A stretch of DNA of 64,000 bases. Source: GCA-2748575 sp965222725 (GTDB taxonomy: Bacteria; Pseudomonadota; Gammaproteobacteria; Pseudomonadales; Ketobacteraceae). The notes under the pieces are model-generated. The model ran no database searches, was not told the DNA's origin, and saw only the letters and a list, made by a program, of their open reading frames with translations. The stretch covers positions 1,860,001 to 1,924,000 of the forward strand of contig OZ244969.1 of the NCBI GenBank assembly GCA_965222725.1, in the 5' to 3' direction. Every line of letters starts with the position of its first letter. Positions within the stretch are counted from its first letter, which is position 1. Below, piece by piece: positions 27,217-36,652 of the stretch. The position numbers were made by a program, and so were the translations under genes.

Positions 27217-27761
27217 TGGAAGACGCCATTCTGCTGATTGATGATGATGAGGTGTTTTTGCACACCATGGGGCGTTCCCTGAGCCGCAAGGGGCAAACCG
27301 TCTATTCGGCGGCTGATCCTGAAAGCGCGTTACGGCTGGCTGTTCAGCATCAGCCGGCCCGGGTATTGCTGGACCTGAACCTGGAAGGGGAAAGTGGCCT
27401 GCAGCTGCTGCCGCAGCTACTGAAACTGGTGCCCGCCAGCCAGATCATCATGCTCACCGGGTACGCCAGTATCGCCACCGCGGTGGAAGCCATCAAAAAG
27501 GGAGCGGCGGACTATCTGTGCAAGCCCGCCACCGCCAAAGATGTGCTGGCCGCCTTTGCCAAAGCTGCCGAAGCCAGTGGTATCGAGGATTCAGAAACAG
27601 AAGGAGGGGAGCTGGAACCCATTTCCATCCCACGGCTGGAATGGGAGCATATCCAGCGGGTGCTGAAAGAGAACGACGGCAATATTTCCGCCACTGCCAG
27701 GGCCCTGGGCATGCACCGGCGTACCCTGCAACGCAAGCTGCAAAAGCGCGCCCCTCGTTAG
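27216..27761 (+). CDS. regA: Response regulator RegA/PrrA/RoxR
   Basis: A 181-residue response regulator partnered with the overlapping RegB. The receiver domain has LLIDDDEVFL at the N-terminus and the phospho-acceptor aspartate in RVLLDLNLEGESGL. A proline-containing linker leads to a Fis-type helix-turn-helix (IQRVLKENDGNISATARALG, then MHRRTLQRKLQKR), the nearly invariant RegA DNA-binding signature. In other proteobacteria this system controls respiration, including cytochrome oxidases and denitrification genes. Control of the nir and nor genes in this window is only a possibility. Confidence 0.95.
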   Translation: MEDAILLIDDDEVFLHTMGRSLSRKGQTVYSAADPESALRLAVQHQPARVLLDLNLEGESGLQLLPQLLKLVPASQIIMLTGYASIATAVEAIKKGAADYLCKPATAKDVLAAFAKAAEASGIEDSETEGGELEPISIPRLEWEHIQRVLKENDGNISATARALGMHRRTLQRKLQKRAPR

Positions 27762-27853
27762 GGCAAAAACTACTGCGCTTGCCACCTGACAAGCCTGCGG
27801 CCAGGCAGTACAATTCATGGCATTTCAGTCAACACGAGCCAAGACGACATCCT

Positions 27854-28573
27854 ATGGGACGAGCATTTCAGAATCGTAAAGAATCCATGGCCAAAACGGC
27901 CGCCGCCAAGACCAAAGTGTACTCCCGCTACGGTCGCGAAATTTACGTATGCGCCAAAAACGGTGGTCCGGACCCCGACGCCAACCTGGCCCTGCGCAAC
28001 CTGATCGACAAGGCCAAGAAGGATCAGGTGCCCACCCACGTCATAGACAAAGCCCTGGACAAAGCCAAGGGCGGTGCCGGTGAGGATTTTCAGCCCGCGC
28101 TGTACGAAGGTATTGGCCCCGGCGGCTGCATGGTGCTGATCAGCGCCCTGACCGACAACGGCAACCGTACCTTTGGTGAAATCCGCGGTGTGTTTTCCAA
28201 GTGCAAGGCCAAACTGGGCACCCAGGGATCCGTATCCCACATGTTCGATCACCGGGCCATGTTTGTATTCGCCGGTGATGACGACGAGGAAGTACTGGAA
28301 GCCCTGCTGAATGCCGACGTGGACGTGAGTGATGTGGAAGTGGAGGAAGGCATGGTCACCGTGCTGGTACCGCCCACGGAATACAACAAAACCCGCGAAT
28401 GCCTGAAGGAAATGAATCCGGACATTGATTTCGAAATGGAAGAAATCACTTACCTGCCGCAAACCGCCCACCCCATCAGCGGCGAAGATGCCGAGCAGTT
28501 TGAACGCTTTGTAGGACTGATGAACGATCTGGATGACGTCCAGCAGATTTATCACAACGGGGAATTCAGTTAG
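27854..28573 (+). CDS. YebC/TACO1 family protein, YeeN type
   Basis: A 239-residue YebC-family protein starting at ATG 27854 (MGRAFQNRKESMAKTAAAKT). The length, lysine-rich N-terminus and VSHMFDHRAMFVF segment resemble E. coli YeeN more than YebC itself. Other conserved blocks are HVIDKALDKAKGG, LYEGIGPGGCMVLI, and EEGMVTVLVPPTE. Recent work links this family to translation of proline-rich stretches; older annotation calls it a transcription factor. Here it stands alone rather than beside ruvC, which agrees with the YeeN branch. Confidence 0.92.
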   Translation: MGRAFQNRKESMAKTAAAKTKVYSRYGREIYVCAKNGGPDPDANLALRNLIDKAKKDQVPTHVIDKALDKAKGGAGEDFQPALYEGIGPGGCMVLISALTDNGNRTFGEIRGVFSKCKAKLGTQGSVSHMFDHRAMFVFAGDDDEEVLEALLNADVDVSDVEVEEGMVTVLVPPTEYNKTRECLKEMNPDIDFEMEEITYLPQTAHPISGEDAEQFERFVGLMNDLDDVQQIYHNGEFS

Positions 28574-28599
28574 TTTAACATTCAATATTCTGGAATCTG

Positions 28600-28628
28600 A
28601 CAGCGCCGGCCCATGTTGCCGGCGCTGT
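28600..28628. repeat. Perfect 11-bp inverted repeat after the YeeN-type gene
   Basis: ACAGCGCCGGC, a seven-base loop and GCCGGCGCTGT lie 27 bases beyond the stop. There is no T-run. It is likely a transcript-end structure and lies only 40 bases ahead of the next gene. Confidence 0.5.
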
Positions 28629-28667
28629 GCTATAGTGTGGGTCTGATACTGCACAGGCCTTTTTACT

Positions 28668-29462
28668 GTGAAAATGATCCGCAGTTTTCAATTCGTTCTG
28701 GTTGTGTTGTTGTGCCTGCCGGTGGTGCATGCGGCGGGGCCAAATCCTGTCGAGATTAACGTCGGTTTTGCGGAAGCCTGTCCTCATATGTGCCCTTATG
28801 ATCAACACAAGGGTTTTACAGTCGATATCGCCCGGGCCGCGCTGGAACCCAAAGGCTGGCGGCTGTCTTTTGTGGCGCTTCCCTGGGCCAGAGTGGTTGC
28901 CAAGGCGAATGCGGGCTCGCTGCATGCCGCTATCTCTACAGGAAAGAAAGAATCTCCCCAACTCATCTACCCGCAACTTGAATTGGCCACTCAGGAAGAT
29001 TGTTTCTTCGGGCGCAGGAATGATAGCTGGACCCCTCAGGGTTCATCTTCTTTTTTAGAAAGAAAAACCATTGTTTTTAAAGGTTGGGTGCTGGAAGACG
29101 ATTACAAAGCTGTTTTGGGTGAAACCGGTTATAAGCGCAGTTTTGAAGAATTCTCTATTGATGAAAACTATATAGAGCGGGTCATTCAACTGGTTATTCG
29201 TCATCGTATGGACGCTTTCTGGTCCGACTCCACTGTATTTAAATACTATGCAGCGCGTGCCCGGAATGCCGATCTGGTGAATATTAAAAAGTTGGGTTGT
29301 GTGTCAAAACAGAACCTCTATATCGGATTCAGCCCGGCACATCCGGATCTGACGAAACGGCTTACCAAAGATTTCGATGCAGGCATGGAACGGTTGCGCG
29401 AGACCGGTGAACTGAACCGTATACTGGGTCGCTATGGTTTGTCAGACTGGCGGGATGACTAA
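28668..29462 (+). CDS. Periplasmic substrate-binding protein, family 3-like
   Basis: A 264-residue protein with a signal peptide of about 22 residues ending VVHAA. The remainder resembles the bacterial extracellular solute-binding family 3 fold: INVGFAEACPHMC at the start, KGFTVDIARAALEPKGW, and a C-terminal TKRLTKDFDAGMERLRETGELNRILGRYG when read in parts. No ABC permease or ATPase gene is adjacent. It may therefore be an orphan binding protein or a signal sensor of the type often found in marine gammaproteobacteria. The start is GTG 28668 or ATG 28674; neither has a strong ribosome site. Confidence 0.82.
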   Translation: MKMIRSFQFVLVVLLCLPVVHAAGPNPVEINVGFAEACPHMCPYDQHKGFTVDIARAALEPKGWRLSFVALPWARVVAKANAGSLHAAISTGKKESPQLIYPQLELATQEDCFFGRRNDSWTPQGSSSFLERKTIVFKGWVLEDDYKAVLGETGYKRSFEEFSIDENYIERVIQLVIRHRMDAFWSDSTVFKYYAARARNADLVNIKKLGCVSKQNLYIGFSPAHPDLTKRLTKDFDAGMERLRETGELNRILGRYGLSDWRDD

Positions 29463-29638
29463 ATTTGTATGAAATGGATTAGTCCGGTTTATTGTTAAAC
29501 TTTTCAACAGTTTAAAGTGTTATCGCTGTAGTGTGTCAAGGCTTCACCGGTTGTGATGTTTTTGCGCCAGGCAAATCAGATTTACATCTGCGCCGTCATT
29601 TGATAGTTTGATACCCATCGAAATGACAGGGCGCCAAC

Positions 29639-30382
29639 ATGTTCCGTCACAAATCCTTTACGATGACAGTCACTGCCATCATCTGTTCTGCTGTATTTAT
29701 TGCGGGCTGCGCAACCCCACAGCCAACCAGACTGACCAGTAACGGTCAGTGTGTGGTGCTGGTGCATGGCCTGTGGCGGGATGCGTCCGCCATGCGCCCC
29801 ATTGCCAATGCGTTACGGGAATCGGGTTATTACACGGTAAGTTTCAGTTACGATTCAACGGATAAGCCGGCACCGGCCGTGGCCATGGAAGATATGCAGC
29901 AAGCTATCGCCCAATGCGAATCTTATCAGCCGCAAAAAGTGCATGTGGTCGCCCATAGTCTGGGTAGCCTGGTTACCCGCTATTATTTGCAGCAACAACG
30001 TTTATCGGGGCAGGGCCGTGTCGTGATGTTGTCGCCACCCAATAATGGTTCACACCTGATTACCAATTTTGAAAACCAGCCATGGATGGCCTGGGTTGCC
30101 GGTGCCGCCGTGCCCACATTGAGCCGCAATCAGCAAAGTGTGAAAGAACTTTTGCCGGTACAAGAGCAGGTGGGTGTGATCGCGGGGGATAAAAGCCGTA
30201 CCCTGTTGCCGGAAACCTATTTACCGCAACCGAACGATGGCACAGTGGCGCTGGAATCAACGCCACTGCCGGGCATGTCAGATTATCTGGTAGTGAATGA
30301 AACTCATGTCACCATTCGCCGGGCTGAAGTAGTACACCAACAGATTCAGCACTTTCTGGCCAATGGTTTTTTTCAGCGGTAG
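29639..30382 (+). CDS. Alpha/beta-hydrolase lipoprotein, lipase/PGAP1-like
   Basis: A 247-residue lipoprotein: a short signal peptide ends in the lipobox IAGC, with the cysteine at about residue 23. The hydrolase has an oxyanion-hole motif VVLVHGLWRDASAM, a nucleophile elbow VVAHSLGSLV with Ser as nucleophile, and a candidate catalytic His in VVNETHVTIRR. The order resembles triacylglycerol lipase/PGAP1-like esterases. It is probably anchored in an envelope membrane facing the periplasm. The substrate is unknown. Confidence 0.87.
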   Translation: MFRHKSFTMTVTAIICSAVFIAGCATPQPTRLTSNGQCVVLVHGLWRDASAMRPIANALRESGYYTVSFSYDSTDKPAPAVAMEDMQQAIAQCESYQPQKVHVVAHSLGSLVTRYYLQQQRLSGQGRVVMLSPPNNGSHLITNFENQPWMAWVAGAAVPTLSRNQQSVKELLPVQEQVGVIAGDKSRTLLPETYLPQPNDGTVALESTPLPGMSDYLVVNETHVTIRRAEVVHQQIQHFLANGFFQR

Positions 30383-30404
30383 TCTGCTGAAGCTGATTTC
30401 CGGC

Positions 30405-31172
30405 TTACCGGGTAACGAATCCACCATTCACAAATAGTGTTTGCCCCGTTATCCAGCGTGATTCCTCTGACGCCAGAAAATTCACTGTGGGTACAATATC
30501 TTCTATGTTGCCCAGGCGTCCCATCACGCTTGCTGCGCTTAAATAAGCCACGGATTGCTCAGTCTCCTGGCCATGGAAAAACTCGGTATCGACAGGCCCG
30601 GGGGCCACTGTGTTAACGGTAATGCCGCGGTTTCCGATTTCTTTGGCCAGTGTACGGGTAAAATCTTCAAGAGGCGCTTTGGATCCCGCATACAATCCAT
30701 AGTATCCGGTGAATGCTCCTAATAATGATGTTCCCATGTTAATGATCCGGCCATTGTCGCTGATATGTTTGGCGGCGTGCTTCATTACAAAGAACGGCGC
30801 TTTCGCGTTGATGCCGAATGATTTGTCATAGTCTTCTTCAGTCAGCTCCTGCATGGTTTTTTTAATCACAATCCCTGCGTTGTTAACGATGATATCAACC
30901 CTTTCAAAAGCCTGGAGCGTTTCCTGGAACAGCTTTTCTACCGCGGATTCCTGCGACAGATCCCCCTGGGTTATGAGTGCCCGGCTACCAGCTTCTTTCA
31001 CCAGCCTTGCCGTTGTCTCGGCATCTGCAAGCGAGCGTTCGGAGTGATAATGCACCACGATGTCGGCCCCACGGTCTGCCAGTGAGAGGGCAAAAGCGCG
31101 TCCCATGTTGCGGGCTGCGCCTGTGATCAAAGCTACTTTGCCGGTCAGATCCTGACGATTGACAGTAGACAT
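30405..31172 (-). CDS. Short-chain dehydrogenase/reductase
   Basis: A 255-residue classical SDR. The cofactor motif is TGAARNMGRAF, the structural NNAG motif is VNNAGIVI, and the catalytic Ser and YxxxK lie in MGTSLLGAF and YAGSKAP. The C-terminal segment RWITGQTLFVNGGFV is the usual FabG-like ending. Substrate specificity cannot be assigned. It is divergent from a LysR regulator, 110 bases start to start, which probably controls it. Confidence 0.92.
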   Translation of the reverse strand: MSTVNRQDLTGKVALITGAARNMGRAFALSLADRGADIVVHYHSERSLADAETTARLVKEAGSRALITQGDLSQESAVEKLFQETLQAFERVDIIVNNAGIVIKKTMQELTEEDYDKSFGINAKAPFFVMKHAAKHISDNGRIINMGTSLLGAFTGYYGLYAGSKAPLEDFTRTLAKEIGNRGITVNTVAPGPVDTEFFHGQETEQSVAYLSAASVMGRLGNIEDIVPTVNFLASEESRWITGQTLFVNGGFVTR

Positions 31173-31282
31173 AATAAGTCTCCTTTGGATGAATGAGGTT
31201 GAGCGTTAAAGCCTATATGCCTGCGTTAATTTCAGGTATGGTCTATAAATGCATTAACTACTTGCAAAAATTGCATGAAGCT

Positions 31283-32167
31283 ATGGAAACGAACGAGAGC
31301 ATATTCGTCAGAGTGGTGGAAGCGGGAAGCCTGAAAGGCGCTGCGGAACAAGTGGGTACCGACCCCTCGGCGGTGAGCCGCAAAGTGTCTGCTTTGGAAA
31401 AGCGCCTGGGGGTTAAACTGTTGCAGCGTTCCACCGTCAGGTCATCCCCCACGGAAGCGGGCCAGAGGTATTACGAAGGCCTTCGGCTGTTGCTGGATGA
31501 GCAGGCTGCACTGGAAGCCAGAGTCGCAGGAGAAGCCGAGGAGCCCCGTGGGACCTTGCGTGTTACTGCGCCCACCGACTTTGGGGCTATCTTTATCGTG
31601 CCGGTTCTGGAGCAATTACAAGCCAGGTACAGTCAGCTGAAAGTTGAGTTGTTGCTGGGAAGTCACTTTGAAGATATTGGCTCCAAAGGCATAGATGTTG
31701 CTGTGCGCATTGGCAAGCTACCGGATTCCGGTTTGATTTGCCGCAAGCTGGGAGAGGTTCCCCGAGTGCTGGTGGCGAGCAAAGCTTACCTGGAGCAATC
31801 GGGCCGTCCGGCTTTACCGGTTGATCTGGCGCATCGTCAATTTGTTTTTTATTCCACACGGCAGGCACGAAGTCCCATTGAACTTGAAAAGGACGGAGTG
31901 AACTATTCGGTGGATGTGCAGGGCAAGTTCACGGTCAATAATGTTTCCGCAATCAAGAAGCTGGTGCTACAAGGTAAGGGCATACATCTGGGACCTTACT
32001 GGGCATTCAAAGACGAACTGAAGCGTGGCAATCTGGAAATCCTTTTACCGGATTTTTCACTGCAAGCTTATCCCATTCATGCCTTGTATAGTGCCACTGC
32101 CTATGTTCCAGCCAAGATACGGAAATTTATCGATTTGATGCTGGAACTGGATTTGCGAACAGAATAA
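31283..32167 (+). CDS. LysR family regulator, divergent from the SDR gene
   Basis: A 294-residue LysR protein. The frame opens 30 codons earlier, but the ATG at 31283 gives the normal N-terminus (METNESIFVRVVEAGSLKG) with the winged helix-turn-helix to about residue 60, including DPSAVSRKVSALEKRLG. The substrate-binding domain starts near residue 88 (GTLRVTAPTDFG), typical of the CrgA/AaeR subgroup. It likely regulates the divergent SDR gene and itself from the shared 110-base region. Confidence 0.92.
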   Translation: METNESIFVRVVEAGSLKGAAEQVGTDPSAVSRKVSALEKRLGVKLLQRSTVRSSPTEAGQRYYEGLRLLLDEQAALEARVAGEAEEPRGTLRVTAPTDFGAIFIVPVLEQLQARYSQLKVELLLGSHFEDIGSKGIDVAVRIGKLPDSGLICRKLGEVPRVLVASKAYLEQSGRPALPVDLAHRQFVFYSTRQARSPIELEKDGVNYSVDVQGKFTVNNVSAIKKLVLQGKGIHLGPYWAFKDELKRGNLEILLPDFSLQAYPIHALYSATAYVPAKIRKFIDLMLELDLRTE

Positions 32168-32204
32168 AAAGGGCCGGCTACCGCATTGGTAACCGACCCT
32201 TTTT
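32167..32204. terminator. Bidirectional terminator between convergent genes
   Basis: AAAAGGG pairs with CCCTTTT outside, and GGCTACC with GGTAACC (one mismatch) inside. A T-run ends the stem on each strand. It lies between the convergent LysR gene and the large secreted-protein gene and should serve both. Confidence 0.8.
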
Positions 32205-32229
32205 ACGAACTTTGGGGTTGTCGTTTCTG

Positions 32230-35200
32230 TTATTGCGCCAGCTGATTCACCTCCTGGCTGCTCAGCGCTTTGTTGTACCAGCGCAGTTCATCCATATAGC
32301 CTGTAAAGCCGTTGGAATCACCATCGCCGCCGCCGGAGCCATCCCCTATGGCGGATTCGTACTGGTTAATATCGCCCAGCAGGTTGCCGCTGTCTTTTTC
32401 TGCCACCAATTGGCCATCCACAAAAAGCTGCAGCTGGTTATTACTGAAGGCGGCAACCAAGGCCACATGGTGCCAGTTGCCATCGTCTATCACACCCTGG
32501 TCGGCACTGATTTTAACGGTAGCTTTGGCGTGGCTCTGGTGGTCATAGGTGCTGATAAAGCCCTTGATGCTGCCCGAGTCATTGGTGGTTAAAGCAAAGC
32601 CGCCGTTGCGCCCGTAGTAGTATTTATTGGATATCAGTATTTGTTCCTGATGAATGGGCGAATCGGTTTTTACCCAAAGCGCGATACTGAAATCCTGATC
32701 CGTACTCAGATCAAGAAAATCAATCACCGGGTAGTGGGTCATATAGTGCAGCACACCATTGCCGTTGAAGTGTGCCGCCTCACCGAAGCGGCCATCGTGG
32801 CCAAAGGTCACACCGGTATTGACAGTAACTGCATTGATCGCGGCAGCGGAATCAACGACAGCTTCCGCGCCGTTTATCTCGGTTCGGCTGCTGTCATCAA
32901 AGCTGTAGTGCATAACCAGCGGGTTGTTGCTATCCCTGACCCACAGCTTCACATTGGCGACGTTACCACTCTGGCTGCCCACGGTTGCCTTGTATTCAAA
33001 ACTGTCCTGGCCCTGAAAACCGGCATCGGGAATGTAAACAAAGGCGCCGTTGCCTGCCAGGGTAATAGAACCATGGGCTGGTTGGGTTACCAGTGTGGCA
33101 ACCGGGTTGCTGCCTTCGTCGTTTGCCAGCAAGCCGTTGGCTGCAGTTACATCCAGCTGGCTGCCGGGGGCAACGGTATACTGATCAGGGCGGGCGCTGG
33201 GCAGATTCAGTTGTGCCAGGGCTTCGTGGGCAATACGCTCACCAATGACCACATAGCTATCGGAACCGTAGTGGTAGTAAGGGCGCTGATCACCGGATAC
33301 AACCAGTCGGTTACGGTTATCTTCAGTCGCAACCGCTGCTTGGGCGTTCATGACAATATCACCTGCGGGCCCGCGGTTATCATTGATCTGTACTATCACA
33401 ACCGGCAGGTCGGGCTGGTTCAGATCGTTGCGTACTGCACTTAACAGATTTCGTAAATGCTGTTCGTACTGATTTTCGGTACCAAAGGTATCGTTGTAGC
33501 CCTGGAACCAGATAAAGCCGGCAATCTCGTAATCCACATTCGCCAGTTCGGAACTCAGAAAACTGTCAAAGCCTTTCATCATCTGGTCGTACAGGTTGTT
33601 GGTTACGCCGCCATGGCTTAATGGCCGCCAGTGTTCAACGTTATCCAGCGTGGTGCCGCCTTGTGCCGCTTTAAAAAGGTAAACGTCCTGATCCAGGGTT
33701 TCTCCTAACACCTGACCAAACTTGAGTTCAACACCGAACTTGCCGTTGTTATAGCCGTAGCCCGGTCTCAACCCGTCCATGCCCCGGTTCGGGCTGATAA
33801 TGGACTTGATATAGACATCGCTGCGTGTCTGGTTCAGGTCATTATCAATAGCGGGCAGATCATTGCTGCTGCCATGGCCCACCATATTGGACTGACCTGC
33901 CATTAAATAAACCTTTGGTTTATTGTTTTGAGCAATGGCACTGACCATTAATGAAATGGTGGCCGGTTCACTGGTACTGTAGTCATCGGACACCCGATAA
34001 GTAAATTGATCGTTGCCGGTAAAGCCGTCATCCGGCTGATACATCAGATTGGGTGGCGTGCCGGAGAGCGATCCGTGAGCGGGTAGTTCTGTGATCTCGA
34101 AGGTCAGTGTATCGCCATCAATATCATCCGCTTCCAGGGTCAGTGATTTGGCTTCAGACTCATCCAGAGACACCACCATATTGGTGGCTGTGGGAACGTG
34201 ATTGTTGGCATTCCCGTCATCCGGATTGCCGTCGTCATTCCCGTCGCCACCGTCGTTGTTGTCACCATCGTCGCCGTCATTGTCGCCATCGGAATCGTCA
34301 TCAATAAACGAATTGATCCAGTCCAGGAAATCATTCAGCCAGTCCAGCAGCTTTTCCCAGAAGGTTTTGGGCGTGTCGTCATCGTCACCGCCGTCGTCGT
34401 TGTCGCCATCATCATCGTCGTCATCCTGAGCGCCGGGTTGAATCAGATAGTCATAGCTGTAAGTGTCCCAGCCGCTGAACTTGGCGGACGGAGTGCTGGC
34501 GACCACCAGATACAGGGTGTCGCCGGCTCGGGCGGGTACGTAGATACTGGAATCCATACCGGCAGCAGCAACGGGTAAATCAAAATACTGGCGTTCACCG
34601 GTAGCTTCGGTGTGTAATACCACTTTGGCTCTGAATTCGGCGCCGGCATCATTGGCAACGGATGTATTCAGGCCAACGGTGTAGTTTTCATCCCGGGTCA
34701 CATCCACCTGATAGGCATTGAAAGCCCAGTTGCCCACACGGTAACGATCGGGAATCGTTGCCCATTGGTCGCCGGTGCCGTCCACGTCATAGAATACTGA
34801 AATCTTGTTGTCGACTTCTTCATCGGGCAGGTCACCCTGCTGGCCCACCATGCGGCCGTAAGAGTTTCTTTCTGCCTGTGCCCATTGCTCGCTACGATCC
34901 GGGTAATCCCAGGTAGTGGTGCGCGCCGCGAATTCAATAAACACATCCCGCATGTCGCCGCCGGTATCGGCTACGGCATCGTACATTACCGCGACAGGTT
35001 CGCTGTAGTGGCGCTCATCATTAAAACTGTCGCCAATCACTTTCGGGCTAAGCACATATTCCGTCAGATAGAACTGATAGATGCCTGCGCCGTACTGGTG
35101 GCCGCCTTTGTAGGCATCAATAACGCCGTCGGCAATGGGTGAGCTTTGATCCGTATACAGCGGCAGGTGAGGCTGCAGAGTGTACATGCCCAGCAACTTG

Positions 35201-36438
35201 ACGCCGTCATCGCCCGGCTTTTGCGTGTAGGCACCCCAGTTGGCGGTGGATTCCAGCAGGAACTTGTTGCCGCTGTTGGCGCGGCGCTGGTAGGCATGAA
35301 AGTTTTCATGCAGCACATAGTTGTTCCAGGGCTTGTCGTAATTGAATTTGCTCACCCAGCTTTTGCGGTAGCCTTCATCCAGTTTCAGGTCGCGGGGTTT
35401 GGCATACTCTTTACACAGGTTGCCGTGGTCGTACATACCGGTTGCCAGCACATTGTGCTCCCATGTCATATCATGGGCGTTCACCTGATACTGAAAGCTG
35501 TCAAAGCTGGTATCGGTGGTGCCTTCCGGCCACCAGATGCATTGATAGACAGAGCAGAGGTATTCGCTGTAGCCGTCAAAGGCGGCAGTGCGGATCTTGT
35601 TTTCATCGCAGTCTTCACCAATGGTGGCTATCTCGGCATCTGAAAGTTCACGGTTATAAACGCGCAGGTCCCACACCTTGCCGGCGTAGGGGCCAACCCG
35701 GAGCTTGCCTAAAGACGCATCCAGCGATTGCACATTGGCCGCCTGTTGGAACTTGTTACCGTTAACAAACGACTGAATGCTGTTGGTGCCGATTTTAATC
35801 GCGACATGGTTGCAGCTTCTGGTGTTCAGGCTGCCGGTGGGAGTGATTGTATGGCTACCGTCTGATCCCCTCAGGTAGGCGGTGAGCTGGTTTTGACGCT
35901 GACTAACGCTGAAGTCATCTCCCTGGATCAGTGTTTCGCTCTGCTGATCGTTGGCCGGCATCAGCTTGAACGACACCGTCATGGAGGATTCAAGTTTTTG
36001 CCCGCCAAAATCAACAGTCAGCGACCGGTTATGAAAATCCGTACGGCCAACGAAGGGAAATTCTTTTTCCTCCTGCGTATCGGCTGCCAGTAAACGGGTT
36101 GTTACTGAACGGGAATAGCCGGACTGATCCGAAGACGTCAGCTGGTTGGGAACATAGGCCACCAGGCTGTCCATGGGGCCTTTGTCAATCTGCTCCAGTG
36201 AGCAACTGGCTTCACAACGGTTGGCAGCGCACATTTCGCCGCTGTTGCAGGTGCCGCATTCAACGGTATTGCCGTTGGCATCCAGCACTACGCCGCATTC
36301 CGCAGCTTCTACAGCGCACTGCGCCTGTCCCACTGCCGAACCTGTGGCATAAGCGTTTGACAGCAGGATGGATAATATCAAGGAAACCATCACACTCAGG
36401 TAATGGCTCCTTGTGAACTCTTTGTGTCTTGTTTTCAT
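32230..36438 (-). CDS. Large secreted multidomain protein: LamG-like, peptidase-like, SGNH esterase (SASA) and LamG domains
   Basis: A 1402-residue exported protein. In order: a signal peptide (about 1-33); a small Cys-rich region (CGTCNSGEMCAANRC); a LamG-like domain (about 100-270); a region with HENFHAYQRR near residue 377, reminiscent of the metallopeptidase-like DUF6055; an Asp/Gly-rich linker (about 670-747) split by a Trp-rich helix (TFWEKLLDWLNDFLDW); a cadherin-like repeat; an SGNH esterase of the sialate-O-acetylesterase type (VYLMAGQSNMVGHG near 843, IWFQGYND near 978); another Ig-like repeat; and a C-terminal concanavalin-like domain from about 1178. This suggests polysaccharide or glycan deacetylation outside the cell. 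The ATG at 36438 is chosen for signal peptide length. Confidence 0.85.
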   Translation of the reverse strand: MKTRHKEFTRSHYLSVMVSLILSILLSNAYATGSAVGQAQCAVEAAECGVVLDANGNTVECGTCNSGEMCAANRCEASCSLEQIDKGPMDSLVAYVPNQLTSSDQSGYSRSVTTRLLAADTQEEKEFPFVGRTDFHNRSLTVDFGGQKLESSMTVSFKLMPANDQQSETLIQGDDFSVSQRQNQLTAYLRGSDGSHTITPTGSLNTRSCNHVAIKIGTNSIQSFVNGNKFQQAANVQSLDASLGKLRVGPYAGKVWDLRVYNRELSDAEIATIGEDCDENKIRTAAFDGYSEYLCSVYQCIWWPEGTTDTSFDSFQYQVNAHDMTWEHNVLATGMYDHGNLCKEYAKPRDLKLDEGYRKSWVSKFNYDKPWNNYVLHENFHAYQRRANSGNKFLLESTANWGAYTQKPGDDGVKLLGMYTLQPHLPLYTDQSSPIADGVIDAYKGGHQYGAGIYQFYLTEYVLSPKVIGDSFNDERHYSEPVAVMYDAVADTGGDMRDVFIEFAARTTTWDYPDRSEQWAQAERNSYGRMVGQQGDLPDEEVDNKISVFYDVDGTGDQWATIPDRYRVGNWAFNAYQVDVTRDENYTVGLNTSVANDAGAEFRAKVVLHTEATGERQYFDLPVAAAGMDSSIYVPARAGDTLYLVVASTPSAKFSGWDTYSYDYLIQPGAQDDDDDDGDNDDGGDDDDTPKTFWEKLLDWLNDFLDWINSFIDDDSDGDNDGDDGDNNDGGDGNDDGNPDDGNANNHVPTATNMVVSLDESEAKSLTLEADDIDGDTLTFEITELPAHGSLSGTPPNLMYQPDDGFTGNDQFTYRVSDDYSTSEPATISLMVSAIAQNNKPKVYLMAGQSNMVGHGSSNDLPAIDNDLNQTRSDVYIKSIISPNRGMDGLRPGYGYNNGKFGVELKFGQVLGETLDQDVYLFKAAQGGTTLDNVEHWRPLSHGGVTNNLYDQMMKGFDSFLSSELANVDYEIAGFIWFQGYNDTFGTENQYEQHLRNLLSAVRNDLNQPDLPVVIVQINDNRGPAGDIVMNAQAAVATEDNRNRLVVSGDQRPYYHYGSDSYVVIGERIAHEALAQLNLPSARPDQYTVAPGSQLDVTAANGLLANDEGSNPVATLVTQPAHGSITLAGNGAFVYIPDAGFQGQDSFEYKATVGSQSGNVANVKLWVRDSNNPLVMHYSFDDSSRTEINGAEAVVDSAAAINAVTVNTGVTFGHDGRFGEAAHFNGNGVLHYMTHYPVIDFLDLSTDQDFSIALWVKTDSPIHQEQILISNKYYYGRNGGFALTTNDSGSIKGFISTYDHQSHAKATVKISADQGVIDDGNWHHVALVAAFSNNQLQLFVDGQLVAEKDSGNLLGDINQYESAIGDGSGGGDGDSNGFTGYMDELRWYNKALSSQEVNQLAQ

Positions 36439-36652
36439 GAGATTTACCACTTCTGTTATTTGCATTGGAGAATCAAGCAGAATAAGTGTGTGGTAACAGC
36501 CGCTTGATGCCTATAACACCAGGCGAAGATATGGGCGGGATTTCGTAATCAGATAACCGGATAGAAAACTTTGAACCTGGTTCAAAAAACCGGCGTGATC
36601 TGTTTCAAAACGATCTTGTGAAAGTGTTCTCGCAGATAAAGAAATTGTAAAG

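Noticed and set aside
27518..27853. Long N-terminal extension of the YeeN-type protein
   Set aside because: The extension overlaps regA in another frame and is low complexity; family proteins start at the MGRAFQNRK position.
34198..34430. Repeat-rich tract considered as a CRISPR or minisatellite array
   Set aside because: No regular repeat-spacer pattern; it is coding low complexity in frame with the secreted protein.
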